64,000 nucleotides of DNA, from positions 124,001-188,000 of the forward strand of contig DATNDR010000079.1 in the NCBI GenBank assembly GCA_035606945.1. Reading direction: 5' to 3'. The position numbers were made by a program, and so were the translations under genes. Source of the DNA: GCA-003244245 sp035606945 (GTDB lineage: Bacteria; Actinomycetota; Actinomycetes; Mycobacteriales; Pseudonocardiaceae). Below the pieces are notes generated by a model. That model had not been told where the DNA came from, ran no database searches, and saw only the letters and a program-made list of their open reading frames with translations. Below are positions 24,119-32,704 of the stretch, piece after piece (the stretch's first letter is position 1; each line of letters begins with the position of its first letter).

Positions 24119-25211
24119 AGGCCGCGACGCCGGTTCCTCGATCCGGGTCGCCATTGTGGGCGTCGGCAACTGCGCTGCCTCCCTGGTACAGGGCGTGCAG
24201 TACTACCGCGATGCCGACCCGGCAATCCGAGTGCCCGGTCTGATGCACGTGCGCTTCGGCACTTACCACGTCGGTGACCTGCAGTTCGTCGCCGCGTTCG
24301 ACGTCGACGCCAAGAAAGTCGGGCGCGACCTGTCCGAGGCCATCGTGGCCAGTGCGAACAACACCATCTCCATCTGCGACGTGCCGCCGCTGGGCGTCAC
24401 GGTGGCGCGCGGGCACACCATGGACGGGTTGGGCGAGTACTACCGGGACATCATCACCGAGTCCGACGAGCCGCCGGTGGACGTCGTGGAGGTGCTGCGC
24501 GAGTCCGGGGCCGATGTGCTGGTGTCCTACCTGCCGGTGGGCTCGGAGCAGGCGGACCGGTTCTACGCGCAGTGCGCGCTGGACGCCGGCGTGGCGTTCG
24601 TCAACGCGCTTCCGGTGTTCATCGCGTCGGATCCGGTGTGGGCGGACAAGTTCACCGCGGCCGGGGTGCCGATCATCGGTGATGACATCAAGTCACAGGT
24701 CGGAGCGACGATCACGCACCGGGTGCTGGCCAAGCTGTTCGAGGACCGCGGGGTTGAGCTGGTGCGGACCTACCAGCTCAACTTCGGCGGCAACATGGAT
24801 TTCATGAACATGCTCGAGCGCAAGCGGCTGGAGTCGAAGAAGATCTCCAAGACCCAGTCGGTGACCTCGCAGGTGCCGCACGAGATGGAGAAGGCGGCGG
24901 TGCACATCGGGCCCTCGGACCATGTGCCGTGGCTGGACGACCGCAAGTGGGCCTACGTGCGGCTGGAGGGCCGGGCGTTCGGTGACGTGCCGCTGAACAT
25001 GGAGTACAAGCTGGAGGTGTGGGATTCGCCGAACTCCGCCGGTGTGATCATCGATGCGATCCGGGCAGCGAAGATCGCGGCGGATCGTGGTATCGGCGGG
25101 CCGATCATCTCGGCGTCGTCGTACTTCATGAAGTCACCGCCCGAGCAGTGCTCCGACTCCGACGCGTATACGGCCGTCGAAGCCTTCATCCGCGGCGACC
25201 TGGACCGCTAA
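24111..25211 (+). CDS. ino1: Inositol-3-phosphate synthase
   Basis: NAD-dependent conversion of glucose 6-phosphate to inositol 3-phosphate, feeding phosphatidylinositol and mycothiol. It carries the nucleotide-binding motif VGVGNCAASLVQG, the actinobacterial-type core LNFGGNMDFMNML and the active-site region with KISKTQSVTSQV and SDHVPWLDDRKWA. The start at 24111 (MTEGRD) has AAAGGGCGG upstream; a start at 24087 is possible but has no such site. 366 aa, normal length. Confidence 0.96.
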   Translation: MTEGRDAGSSIRVAIVGVGNCAASLVQGVQYYRDADPAIRVPGLMHVRFGTYHVGDLQFVAAFDVDAKKVGRDLSEAIVASANNTISICDVPPLGVTVARGHTMDGLGEYYRDIITESDEPPVDVVEVLRESGADVLVSYLPVGSEQADRFYAQCALDAGVAFVNALPVFIASDPVWADKFTAAGVPIIGDDIKSQVGATITHRVLAKLFEDRGVELVRTYQLNFGGNMDFMNMLERKRLESKKISKTQSVTSQVPHEMEKAAVHIGPSDHVPWLDDRKWAYVRLEGRAFGDVPLNMEYKLEVWDSPNSAGVIIDAIRAAKIAADRGIGGPIISASSYFMKSPPEQCSDSDAYTAVEAFIRGDLDR

Positions 25212-25245
25212 CCCCGGCGTGTCGTGCTCTCGTGCCCGGTGTGTC
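25212..25245 (-). repeat. 34-bp dispersed repeat directly after ino1
   Basis: Read on the minus strand this begins GACACACCGGGCACGAGAGC and ends CGACACGCCGGGG. It matches 27536-27569 on the plus strand with about five differences. It starts at the base after the ino1 stop codon. Confidence 0.65.
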
Positions 25246-25274
25246 GTCTCCTCATGCTCAGGTGATCACTTCCC

Positions 25275-26309
25275 ATGTTGCCCTATTCCGCTGAACTCGC
25301 CGGGCGGATCGACGAACACGTGATCGGCAGCGAGCTGCTGCGGGACAACTTCCTGGACGATCCCGCGCGCCGCCCGTTGTGGGTCTATGTCCCGCCCGGT
25401 TACGACAGCTCCAAACAGCGCTACCCGAGCGTGTACGTACTCCAGGGCTATACCGGGCAGCTGGCGATGTGGGGCAACCGCACTGCGTACCGGCAGACCT
25501 TTCCCGAGGCTGCTGACGCGGTGTTCGCCGCTGGCGATGTGCCGCCGGCAGTGGTGGTGTTCGTCGACGCCTGGACCGCATACGGCGGCAGCCAGTTCGT
25601 CGACTCCCCGGGCACCGGGCGTTACCACAGCTACCTGTGCGAGGAAGTCGTGCCGTTCATCGACGCGCGGTACCGGACGCTGGCTGATCGGGCGCACCGG
25701 GCGATCACCGGCAAGTCTTCCGGCGGGTTCGGCGCCATGATCACCCCGATGTTGCGCCCGGACCTGTTCGGCGCTTTCGCCAGTCACGCCGGCGACGCGC
25801 TCTACGAGCTGTGCTATCTGCCGGAGTTCGGCAAGTCAGTGCGCCACCTACGCGACTACCACGGTGACATTCACGCTTGGTGGGCCGATTTCCAGTCCCG
25901 GACCGCGTTCACCAAGCCGGCCGATGAGCATCTGCTGATGATGCTGGGCATCTCTGCCTGTTTCTCGGCGCGGGAGGACGGCACGCCGGAGCTGCCATTC
26001 GACCCGTGCACCGGGGTGATCCGCCCGTCGGTGTGGCAGCGTTGGCTGGACTGGGACCCGGTGCGGATGGCGCCGCGGTACGCCGACGCGCTGCGCTCGC
26101 TGCGCGCGGTGTGGCTGGACGCCGGCACCCGGGACGAGTGGTTTCTGGACCTCGGCGCGAAGGCCTTCCACGAGGCGCTGCTCGCCGCCGGCGTGCCCGA
26201 GCAGCGGGTCCACTTCGAGCTGTTCGACGCCGGCCATGGCCGGATCGACTACCGCTACCCCCTCGCCCTGGCCTGGCTCTGCCACCGCATCACCGGACCA
26301 CCCGCCTGA
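25275..26309 (+). CDS. Esterase of the esterase D / antigen 85 type fold
   Basis: A 344-residue alpha/beta hydrolase of the putative esterase family (PF00756-like). The nucleophile elbow is GKSSGG (Ser at about residue 148). A strand/Asp region DAGTRDEWF and His in DAGHGRIDY complete a plausible triad. No signal peptide, so it is cytoplasmic. Substrate unknown. It stands alone between ino1 and a helix-turn-helix regulator, with a 66-bp repeat downstream. Confidence 0.85.
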   Translation: MLPYSAELAGRIDEHVIGSELLRDNFLDDPARRPLWVYVPPGYDSSKQRYPSVYVLQGYTGQLAMWGNRTAYRQTFPEAADAVFAAGDVPPAVVVFVDAWTAYGGSQFVDSPGTGRYHSYLCEEVVPFIDARYRTLADRAHRAITGKSSGGFGAMITPMLRPDLFGAFASHAGDALYELCYLPEFGKSVRHLRDYHGDIHAWWADFQSRTAFTKPADEHLLMMLGISACFSAREDGTPELPFDPCTGVIRPSVWQRWLDWDPVRMAPRYADALRSLRAVWLDAGTRDEWFLDLGAKAFHEALLAAGVPEQRVHFELFDAGHGRIDYRYPLALAWLCHRITGPPA

Positions 26310-26338
26310 GCCCCTCCACTGCCCCACTGCCCCACTGC

Positions 26339-26404
26339 GCCCCACATGGAGACATATCGGGATGTCAGGGGCCTCTACGACCCCGATATGTCTCCATGTC
26401 GGGC
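26339..26404. repeat. 66-bp composite repeat, locus 4 (inverted units, intergenic)
   Basis: Units 26339-26362 (divergent at both ends: GCCCCACATGG and CGGGA) and 26381-26404 with an 18-nt spacer. It lies 29 bp after the esterase stop and is not translated by either neighbour, so here it could act as a transcript end or as an inert insert. Confidence 0.88.
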
Positions 26405-26497
26405 ACGGCCAAGAGTGCGTTGCTTCATGAACACGACGATGGTGCGCAGTTAAAGTGGTATCCACAGGGTGCTGATACTGGTAATAGGAGTACTACT

Positions 26498-27346
26498 GTG
26501 GCGGTGAACCCTCGCGAGTTGGGCGATTTGCTGCGCTCCCGACGCGAGCGGCTGCAGCCGGCCGACGTGGGCCTGCCACCGGGTAGCCGGCGCCGTACCC
26601 GAGGGCTGCGCCGCGAAGAGGTGGCCGCCCTGGCTTCGATCTCGCCTACCTACTACACGTTCCTGGAACAGGGCCGCGAGCTGCGTCCCTCTCGGCAGGT
26701 ACTCGATTCGTTGGCCGCGGCACTGCGCCTGGACGCCGCCGAGCGCGCCCACCTGCACCAGCTGGCGCACGACGCCCCGCCGCCGGCGCCACCCACCGTC
26801 GAGACGCTGGCGGCTGGCCTGGCCGAGCTGGTGACCAGGCTCGATCCGTGCCCCACGTACGTGACTGGCCGCCGATGGGACGTGCTGGCCGCCAATCGGG
26901 CAGCTCGGGTGCTCTGGACAGACTGGGCGGCATTGCCCCCGGCGGAGCGGAATATGGTGTGGTGGACTTTCGCCCACCCGGCAGCGCGGTCGGTCCTGGT
27001 CAACTGGGAGCATGAGGCGTCGATGCTGCTAGCGCGGTTGCGTTCCGCGGCGGCCCAGCATCCGGACGACCCCGGTTTCGGTGAGCTGATCGAGCGGTTG
27101 CACGCCGCCAGCTCGGCGGTGCGCGCCTGGTGGCCGCACCACCAGGTGGCCCCGCTCGGGTCCGGCCTCAAGCGGCTGCGTCACCCCCAACTCGGCGAGG
27201 TGACCATGCGCCACGTCGTGCTGACCGCCGCTGACGACCCCGACCAGAAGCTGGTCACCTTCACCGCCGACTACGCCGACCTCTCCCGCATCCGCACGTT
27301 GGTGCGGTCATCCGGGATGTCCGCGAACGCGTTGCTCGCGCGTTGA
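26498..27346 (+). CDS. XRE-type regulator with MmyB-like ligand-binding domain
   Basis: 282 aa. The N-terminal HTH carries the TRGLRREEVAALASISPTYY pattern and the C-terminal half is the MmyB-like domain (DPCPTYVTGRRWDVLAANRA, then FHPAARSVLVNWEHEA-like and HHQVAPLGSGLKRLRHPQLG blocks). Such regulators often control a neighbouring oxidoreductase or transporter, but none is adjacent. GTG 26498 is preceded by AGGAG. A short palindrome GTGG-TAT-CCAC at 26455-26465 may be its operator. Confidence 0.88.
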   Translation: MAVNPRELGDLLRSRRERLQPADVGLPPGSRRRTRGLRREEVAALASISPTYYTFLEQGRELRPSRQVLDSLAAALRLDAAERAHLHQLAHDAPPPAPPTVETLAAGLAELVTRLDPCPTYVTGRRWDVLAANRAARVLWTDWAALPPAERNMVWWTFAHPAARSVLVNWEHEASMLLARLRSAAAQHPDDPGFGELIERLHAASSAVRAWWPHHQVAPLGSGLKRLRHPQLGEVTMRHVVLTAADDPDQKLVTFTADYADLSRIRTLVRSSGMSANALLAR

Positions 27347-27513
27347 GCCGCCAACGGACAACGTGGGCAACCAGCTCAGCGCTAGCCGGCTGGGCGAGCA
27401 TGTGCGCCCGCCATGCGGGCCGTGGCGTGGGTCAGCACGCGCGTCTACCCGCCGGTCTTGTCGACGAGTCTCCAGTGGGCCGGCTACGGCGAGTGGCATT
27501 GCCGAAATCCTGC

Positions 27514-27569
27514 GACATACGGGGCACCGGGGCACGACACATGGGGCACCAGAGCGCGACACGCCCGGG
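27514..27569 (+). repeat. Tandem copies of a dispersed repeat before the leuS 3' end
   Basis: Two overlapping direct copies: 27514-27540 (GACATACGGGGCACC...) and 27536-27569 (GACACATGGGGCACC...). The second matches the minus-strand sequence after ino1 (25212-25245). The copies lie between the regulator and leuS, which converge, 18 bp from the leuS stop. Confidence 0.65.
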
Positions 27570-27586
27570 TGGGGGTGGGGGTGGCG

Positions 27587-30520
27587 TCAGATGACGAGGT
27601 TGACCAGGCGGCCGGGGACCACGATGACCTTGCGGGGCTCCTGCTCGTCGATCAACGTGGCGATGCGGGCTTGCGCCAGCGCCGCGGCGCGCACCTGATC
27701 CGGACTCGCCGAGGTGGGTACCACCACCCGGGAGCGAACCTTGCCGTTGATCTGGATCGGGTACTCGAGGGTGTCCTCGACGAGGTAACGCTGCTGCGCT
27801 TGGGGCATCGGCCCGTGTGCGAGCGACTGATCGTGGCCGAGACGCGACCACAGCTCCTCGGCGATGTGCGGGGCCACCGGCGCCAGCAGCAGCACCAGCG
27901 GCTCGGCCACCGCCCGCGGGGTTCCCGGGCTAGCGCCGTACGCCTTGGTGAGGTGATTGTTCAGCTCGATGAGCTTGGCGATCGCGGTGTTGAGCCGCAG
28001 CGCCGCATAGTCCTGGCGCACCCCGTCGATCGCCCGGTGCAGCGCTCGCAGGGTGTCCAGATCGGGCGCCACATCCGGGTCCAGTTCAGTGTCCACCACC
28101 CGCAGCTCGCCGGTGTGCTCGTCGACCAGGTTGCGCCACAGTCGCTGCAGGAAGCGGTACGCGCCGACGACGTCCTTGGTGGCCCACGGACGGGAGACGT
28201 CCAGCGGACCCATCGACATCTCGTACACCCGCAGCGTGTCCGCGCCGTACGTGTCGCTCATCTCGTCGGGGGACACGGAGTTGCGCAGGCTCTTGCCCAT
28301 CTTCCCGTACTCGCGGCGGACCTGCTGGCCGCGCCAGGTGTAGTGACCGTCGGGTTCCTCGACGACCTCGTCGGCGGGGACGTAGACGCCCCGGGCGTCG
28401 GTGTAGGCAAAGGCCTGGATGTAGCCCTGGTTGTACAGCCGCCGGTAGGGCTCCTCGGAGGACACATGGCCCAGGTCGTAGAGCACCTTGTGCCAGAACC
28501 GGGAGTACAGCAGGTGCAGCACCGCGTGCTCCACGCCGCCGACGTACAGGTCCAGGCCGCCCGGGTCGTTGCGGCCGTGCAGCGCCGGGCGCGGGCCCAT
28601 CCAGTACCGCTCGTTGACCGGGTCGCAGATGACTTCGGAGTTGTGCGGGTCGATGTAGCGCAGCTGGTACCAGCACGAGCCCGCCCATTGCGGCATCACG
28701 TTGGTGTCCCGGCGGTAGGTCTTCAGGCCGTCGCCCAGGTCCAGCTGGACCTCAACCCAGTCGGTGGCCTTGGCCAGCGGTGGGGAGGGCTCGGAGTCGG
28801 CGTCATCGGGGTCGAAGGTGGTCGGCGAATAGTCGGCCACGTCCGGTAGCTCGACGGGCAGCATCGATTCGGGCAGCGGGTGCGGCCGGCCCTCGTCGTC
28901 ATAGACGATCGGGAACGGTTCGCCCCAGTAGCGCTGCCGGGCGAACAGCCAGTCGCGCAGCTTGTACTGCACGGTGCCCTCGCCGGCGCCGTTGGCCTCC
29001 AGCCAGTCGGTGATCGCCTTCTTGGCTTCCTCGACGCCCAGCCCGTCCAGGCTGAGTCCGTTCTGTTGGGCAGAGTTGATCGCTGGGCCCTCGCCGGGGT
29101 AGGCCTGCCCGTCGAAGCCCTCCGGTGGGGCCACGGTACGTACGATCGGCAGCCCGAAGGCCTCCGCGAAGTCCCAGTCGCGCTGGTCCTGACCGGGCAC
29201 CGCCATGATCGCGCCGGTGCCGTAGCCCATCAGCACGTAGTCGGCGATGAAAATGGGGATCAGCCGGCCGGTGGCCGGATTGGTGGCGCAGGTACCAGTG
29301 AAGACGCCGGTCTTGTCCCGGGTCTCCTGGCGTTCGAGCTCGGACCGCTGCGCGGCGGCGCGGCGGTACCGCGCGATCGCGTCGGCCGGGGTGGCGGCCC
29401 CACCGGTCCAGCGGCTGTCGGTCTCCGGCGGCCACTGCGTCGCCGTGATCTCGGTGACCAGCGGGTGCTCGGGCGCCAGCACCAGATAGGTCGCCCCGAA
29501 CACGGTATCCGGGCGGGTGGTGAACACCTCGACGTTGGCGGGTCTCCAAGTAGCACCAACCCGGGGGTTGGTGCTACTTGGAGAGCCCCCTACTGGGAAC
29601 CGGATCCGGGCGCCGGAGGAGCGGCCGATCCAGTTGCGCTGCATGGTCTTGATCTTCTCCGGCCAATCCAGCCGGTCCAGGTCGTCCAGCAGCCGGTCGG
29701 CGTAGGCGGTGATGCGCATCATCCATTGCCGCAGGTTGCGCCGGAACACCGGGAAGTTCCCACGATCACTGCGACCTTCGGCGGTGACCTCCTCGTTGGC
29801 CACCACCGTGCCCAGCCCCGGGCACCAGTTCACCGGCGCCTCGGACAGGTACACCAGCCGCTGCGAATCGATGGCCTTGCGCTGCTCGTCGGAGGTCAGC
29901 TCAGCCCAGTGCCGGCCATCCGGGGTGGGCCGGATGCCTTGGGCATACTCGGCCTCCAGCTCCGCGATCGGCCGGGCCCGGTGTGCTGCCGTGTCGTACC
30001 ACGCGTGGTAGATCTGCAGGAAGATCCACTGCGTCCAGCGGTAGTACTCGACGTCGGTGGTGGCGATCCGGCGACGCTCGTCATGACCCAGACCCAGCCG
30101 GCGGATCTGCGCCAGGTAGCGGCCGATGTTCGCCGCGGTGGTGGTGCGCGGGTGAGTCCCGGTCCGGGCCGCGTACAGCTCGGCCGGCAACCCGAAGGCG
30201 TCGAAACCCATGGTGTGCAGCACGTTGCGCCCGGTCATCCGCTGGTAGCGGGCGAACACGTCGGTACCGATGTAACCCAGCGGGTGCCCGACGTGCAGGC
30301 CATTGCCGGACGGGTAGGGGAACATGTCCTGCACAAACAGTTTGTCTTCGGGCACAACACCGTCGGCGGGCGCCAGCGGCCCGACCGGGTTGGGCGCGTA
30401 GAAGGTGCCGCGTTCGGTCCACTGGCGCTGCCACCGGCGCTCGATCTCACCCGCCAGCGCCGCGGTGTAGCGGTGCGCCGGGACTTCGGCAGAGACATCG
30501 CCCTCTTCGGTGCTGCTCAT
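27587..30520 (-). CDS. leuS: Leucyl-tRNA synthetase with repeat-derived internal insertion
   Basis: 977-residue class I synthetase charging tRNA-Leu. HIGH appears as HVGH in YPSGNGLHVGHPLGYIG, and KMSKS as KMGKS in YGKMGKSLRNSVSPDEM; both match actinobacterial LeuRS. The CP1 editing domain has VFTTRPDTVFGATYLVLAPE. Just before it, at about residues 312-327, a perfect 19-bp inverted repeat is translated in frame, giving GGSPSSTNPRVGATWRPA where relatives have a short loop. Catalytic and editing motifs look intact. Preceded by a Leu-rich leader peptide and attenuator-like hairpins. Confidence 0.96.
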   Translation of the reverse strand: MSSTEEGDVSAEVPAHRYTAALAGEIERRWQRQWTERGTFYAPNPVGPLAPADGVVPEDKLFVQDMFPYPSGNGLHVGHPLGYIGTDVFARYQRMTGRNVLHTMGFDAFGLPAELYAARTGTHPRTTTAANIGRYLAQIRRLGLGHDERRRIATTDVEYYRWTQWIFLQIYHAWYDTAAHRARPIAELEAEYAQGIRPTPDGRHWAELTSDEQRKAIDSQRLVYLSEAPVNWCPGLGTVVANEEVTAEGRSDRGNFPVFRRNLRQWMMRITAYADRLLDDLDRLDWPEKIKTMQRNWIGRSSGARIRFPVGGSPSSTNPRVGATWRPANVEVFTTRPDTVFGATYLVLAPEHPLVTEITATQWPPETDSRWTGGAATPADAIARYRRAAAQRSELERQETRDKTGVFTGTCATNPATGRLIPIFIADYVLMGYGTGAIMAVPGQDQRDWDFAEAFGLPIVRTVAPPEGFDGQAYPGEGPAINSAQQNGLSLDGLGVEEAKKAITDWLEANGAGEGTVQYKLRDWLFARQRYWGEPFPIVYDDEGRPHPLPESMLPVELPDVADYSPTTFDPDDADSEPSPPLAKATDWVEVQLDLGDGLKTYRRDTNVMPQWAGSCWYQLRYIDPHNSEVICDPVNERYWMGPRPALHGRNDPGGLDLYVGGVEHAVLHLLYSRFWHKVLYDLGHVSSEEPYRRLYNQGYIQAFAYTDARGVYVPADEVVEEPDGHYTWRGQQVRREYGKMGKSLRNSVSPDEMSDTYGADTLRVYEMSMGPLDVSRPWATKDVVGAYRFLQRLWRNLVDEHTGELRVVDTELDPDVAPDLDTLRALHRAIDGVRQDYAALRLNTAIAKLIELNNHLTKAYGASPGTPRAVAEPLVLLLAPVAPHIAEELWSRLGHDQSLAHGPMPQAQQRYLVEDTLEYPIQINGKVRSRVVVPTSASPDQVRAAALAQARIATLIDEQEPRKVIVVPGRLVNLVI
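29544..29583. repeat. Perfect 19-bp inverted repeat inside leuS
   Basis: Arms 29544-29562 and 29565-29583 with a 2-nt centre; the left arm begins CTCCAAGTAGCACCAAC. It lies wholly inside the leuS reading frame and is unlike the surrounding coding sequence. Related half copies occur at 43052-43078, 47391-47446 and 48068-48092. Confidence 0.88.
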
Positions 30521-30587
30521 GTCGTCCTTCCAGGCCCGGCCGTAATCAGGGGACAGTCCCCCAGGAACTCCCCAGGAACAACGAAGC

Positions 30588-30651
30588 CCCCCAAGGCCGT
30601 CTTGGAGGCCATGAGGGGTCGCCGCGCTGACGTCGTCGCCGGTCAGCGCGG
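30588..30651 (-). promoter_or_regulatory. leuS attenuator: antiterminator-like and terminator-like hairpins
   Basis: On the transcript strand a 10-bp hairpin (CCGCGCTGAC with GTCAGCGCGG; 30651-30622, loop 10 nt) begins inside the last codons of the leader peptide. A second hairpin (CCTCCAAG, loop ACGGC, CTTGGGGG; 30608-30588, one G-U pair) follows and is trailed by GGCTTCGTTGTT. This is the layout of a ribosome-mediated attenuator. Confidence 0.6.
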
Positions 30652-30681
30652 CCTGGGAAGGAGCAGGCGGGCCGTGCTCAC
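30643..30681 (-). CDS. Leucine leader peptide of leuS
   Basis: GTG-started 12-residue ORF MSTARLLLPRPR with three consecutive Leu codons (CTG CTC CTT), ending in TGA inside a hairpin arm. A -10-like TATGGT (30694-30689) would place transcription start at or next to the GTG, so the peptide mRNA may be leaderless; a CTGAAA -35-like box is 19 bp further up. Stalling on Leu codons when charged tRNA-Leu is scarce would favour leuS expression. Too short for usual gene finders. Confidence 0.65.
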   Translation of the reverse strand: MSTARLLLPRPR

Positions 30682-30738
30682 GGCATCCACCATAGCGGGT
30701 CGACCAATCGAGTTTTCAGCACCGCTATCCTGGCCTGC

Positions 30739-31137
30739 GTGCGGGCGTCCATGCTGCTCGGGGTGGTCCTGGTGATCGCCGGCGTCGCGTTGCTCACTGT
30801 CGGACTGCTCGGCTGGTGGCAGCGGTTGCCGCGCAACCGCTTCGCCGGCATCCGCACCCCCGCGACGCTGCGCTCGGACGCCGCTTTCATCGCGGCAAAT
30901 CGGGTGGCTGCCCCCCCGGTACTCGCGGCAGGCGCGGTCTGCGCTGTTGGTGGCGGGCTGGCCCTCGGGTCGGCCGGCTCGGCGCTCACGGTGATCGTTG
31001 CGGTGACCGGCGCAGGCACGTTAGGACTGCTGCTGGCCGGAGGATTGCTGGGCCACCGAGTTGCGGTCGCCACCATCCCACCGCCGCCGGGTGGTTGCGC
31101 GGGATGCACCTGCCGCGGCGGAGGCTGCGGGATCTGA
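30739..31137 (+). CDS. SdpI/YhfL-like membrane protein
   Basis: 132 aa with three to four hydrophobic segments. The RNRFAGIRTPATLRSDAAF motif between helices one and two is the SdpI-family signature (SdpI is an immunity and signalling protein in Bacillus; most actinobacterial relatives are uncharacterised). The C-terminus is Cys/Gly-rich (GGCAGCTCRGGGCG). It is divergent from leuS. Confidence 0.75.
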   Translation: MRASMLLGVVLVIAGVALLTVGLLGWWQRLPRNRFAGIRTPATLRSDAAFIAANRVAAPPVLAAGAVCAVGGGLALGSAGSALTVIVAVTGAGTLGLLLAGGLLGHRVAVATIPPPPGGCAGCTCRGGGCGI

Positions 31138-31138
31138 C

Positions 31139-32653
31139 TTAGCCAGTCAACAGGGCGCGCACCGTGTCGATGGTGTCCGCCTCGGCGGGAGTCTTGTCCG
31201 GCCGGTAGCGCTGCACCCGGGCGAAACGCAGCGCAACCCCGCCGGGGTAGCGGACGCTGGCCTGCACTCCATCCAGCTCGATCTCCACCACGAACTCCGG
31301 CGGTAGGTGCACCACGTGCCCGTCGCGCCGTAGCGCCCGGGCCGAGAACTGCTCGGTCTGCCAGGCGAGCAGCGCGTCGGTCATGCCCTTGAACGTCTTG
31401 CCCACCATCACCGGCGGCCCGCCGTCCGGGTCCCGCGCCCCGAGGTGGATGTTCGACAGCAGTCCAGTGCGCCGACCGTATCCCCACTCGGCGGCCAGCA
31501 CCACCAGGTCCAGGGTGTGTGCGAGCTTGACCTTCTGCCAGGCCCGGCCCCGGCGGCCGGCGGCGTATGGCGCGTCCAGCGACTTGACCATCACGCCCTC
31601 ATGCCCGGCAGCCAGCGCCTCGTCCAGCAGCGCGGCGGCCTGCTGACCGTCGGGCGCGACCACGCCGGGCATCCGGTATGGGGCTGCGACCCGCGCGAGC
31701 GCGTCGAGCCGCTCGGCCAACGGTGCGTCGAGCAGGTCGAACCCGTCCAGATGCAGGCAGTCGAAGAACCGCGGCACCAGCACGCCGGCGCTGGTGTTGC
31801 TCATGGTCTCCTGGAACGGGCGGGGCCGGCCCTCATCGGTCAGCGCCAGCGACTCGCCGTCCAGCACGGTGGAGCGGCAGGGCACTGCGCAGCCCAGCTC
31901 GACCAGCTCGGGCACCGCGGCGGTGATGTCGCGCAAGCTGCGAGTGAACACCCGAACGTGGTCGCCGTCGCGGTGCAGTTGGATGCGCGCGCCGTCGAGC
32001 TTGTACTCGACGGTAACGCCGCGGCCGCCGCTTCCCAGCTCGGCGAGCGCGTCGTCCAGGCTGGTGGCCGGTGACGCCAGCATCGGGCGCACACCCCTGC
32101 CGACCTCAAGCCGAAACGTCGCCAGCGCCTCGGCGCCGCCGGCGAATGCCGCCCGAGCCGTCACCGGGAGCCGGCCGGAGAGCATCAGCGCCCGACGGAC
32201 CTGCTCGGCGGGCACCGCCGCGGCGACCGCCACCGCTTCGGTGAGTACCCCTTCCAGGGCACCCTGGCGCAGCTCGCCGATGAGCAACCGTCGCAGGAAC
32301 TGCTGTTCGTCGGTGGTCGCCGCACCGAACAGCTCGGCCAGCAGGATCGCGCGGCGGCCTGCCGAACCGGTGCCGGCGCAACCGGCCAGCGCGTCGAGGG
32401 CGGCGTCCACCCGTTCGACGGTGAGCACCCCCTCCGGCGCTGCCTGGCATGCCGGGGACCCGACCGCGGCAAGAGTGCGCCACCCGATACCCATCCGGCC
32501 CTGGCGCGGCTCACCGGCCAGCCACGCCACCGCCGGCTCGACCTCCGCCAGCGCCAGCGCGCGCAGCGCCGCGGCCAGAATCTCGACCTTCGTCCGCCGC
32601 GATCGGGTGCCGCCCACGGCGGCCGAGGCGGCCACGATCTCAGCGAACAGCAC
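31139..32653 (-). CDS. ATP-dependent DNA ligase (LigB type)
   Basis: 504 aa. The adenylation-domain lysine motif VEYKLDGAR, motif III FFDCLHLDG, motif IV GHEGVMVKSLDAPY and motif V RAWQKVKLAHTLDLV are in order, followed by an OB-fold domain. The N-terminal 170 residues are the helical DNA-binding domain of archaeal/eukaryotic-type ligases. It corresponds to LigB of mycobacteria, an accessory ligase; not LigD, as no polymerase or nuclease domain is fused. It starts at ATG 32653. Confidence 0.92.
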   Translation of the reverse strand: MLFAEIVAASAAVGGTRSRRTKVEILAAALRALALAEVEPAVAWLAGEPRQGRMGIGWRTLAAVGSPACQAAPEGVLTVERVDAALDALAGCAGTGSAGRRAILLAELFGAATTDEQQFLRRLLIGELRQGALEGVLTEAVAVAAAVPAEQVRRALMLSGRLPVTARAAFAGGAEALATFRLEVGRGVRPMLASPATSLDDALAELGSGGRGVTVEYKLDGARIQLHRDGDHVRVFTRSLRDITAAVPELVELGCAVPCRSTVLDGESLALTDEGRPRPFQETMSNTSAGVLVPRFFDCLHLDGFDLLDAPLAERLDALARVAAPYRMPGVVAPDGQQAAALLDEALAAGHEGVMVKSLDAPYAAGRRGRAWQKVKLAHTLDLVVLAAEWGYGRRTGLLSNIHLGARDPDGGPPVMVGKTFKGMTDALLAWQTEQFSARALRRDGHVVHLPPEFVVEIELDGVQASVRYPGGVALRFARVQRYRPDKTPAEADTIDTVRALLTG

Positions 32654-32704
32654 GTCGCCGATTCAACCAGCCGGCAGCGACTCGCCCCGGTGAGGACAAA
32701 GGGC

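Noticed and set aside
30521..30738. T-box riboswitch upstream of leuS
   Set aside because: No specifier loop or T-box bulge pattern is recognisable; a Leu-codon leader peptide explains the hairpins better.
28880..30775. Long plus-strand frame opposite leuS
   Set aside because: Antisense shadow of a complete leucyl-tRNA synthetase; no domain pattern.
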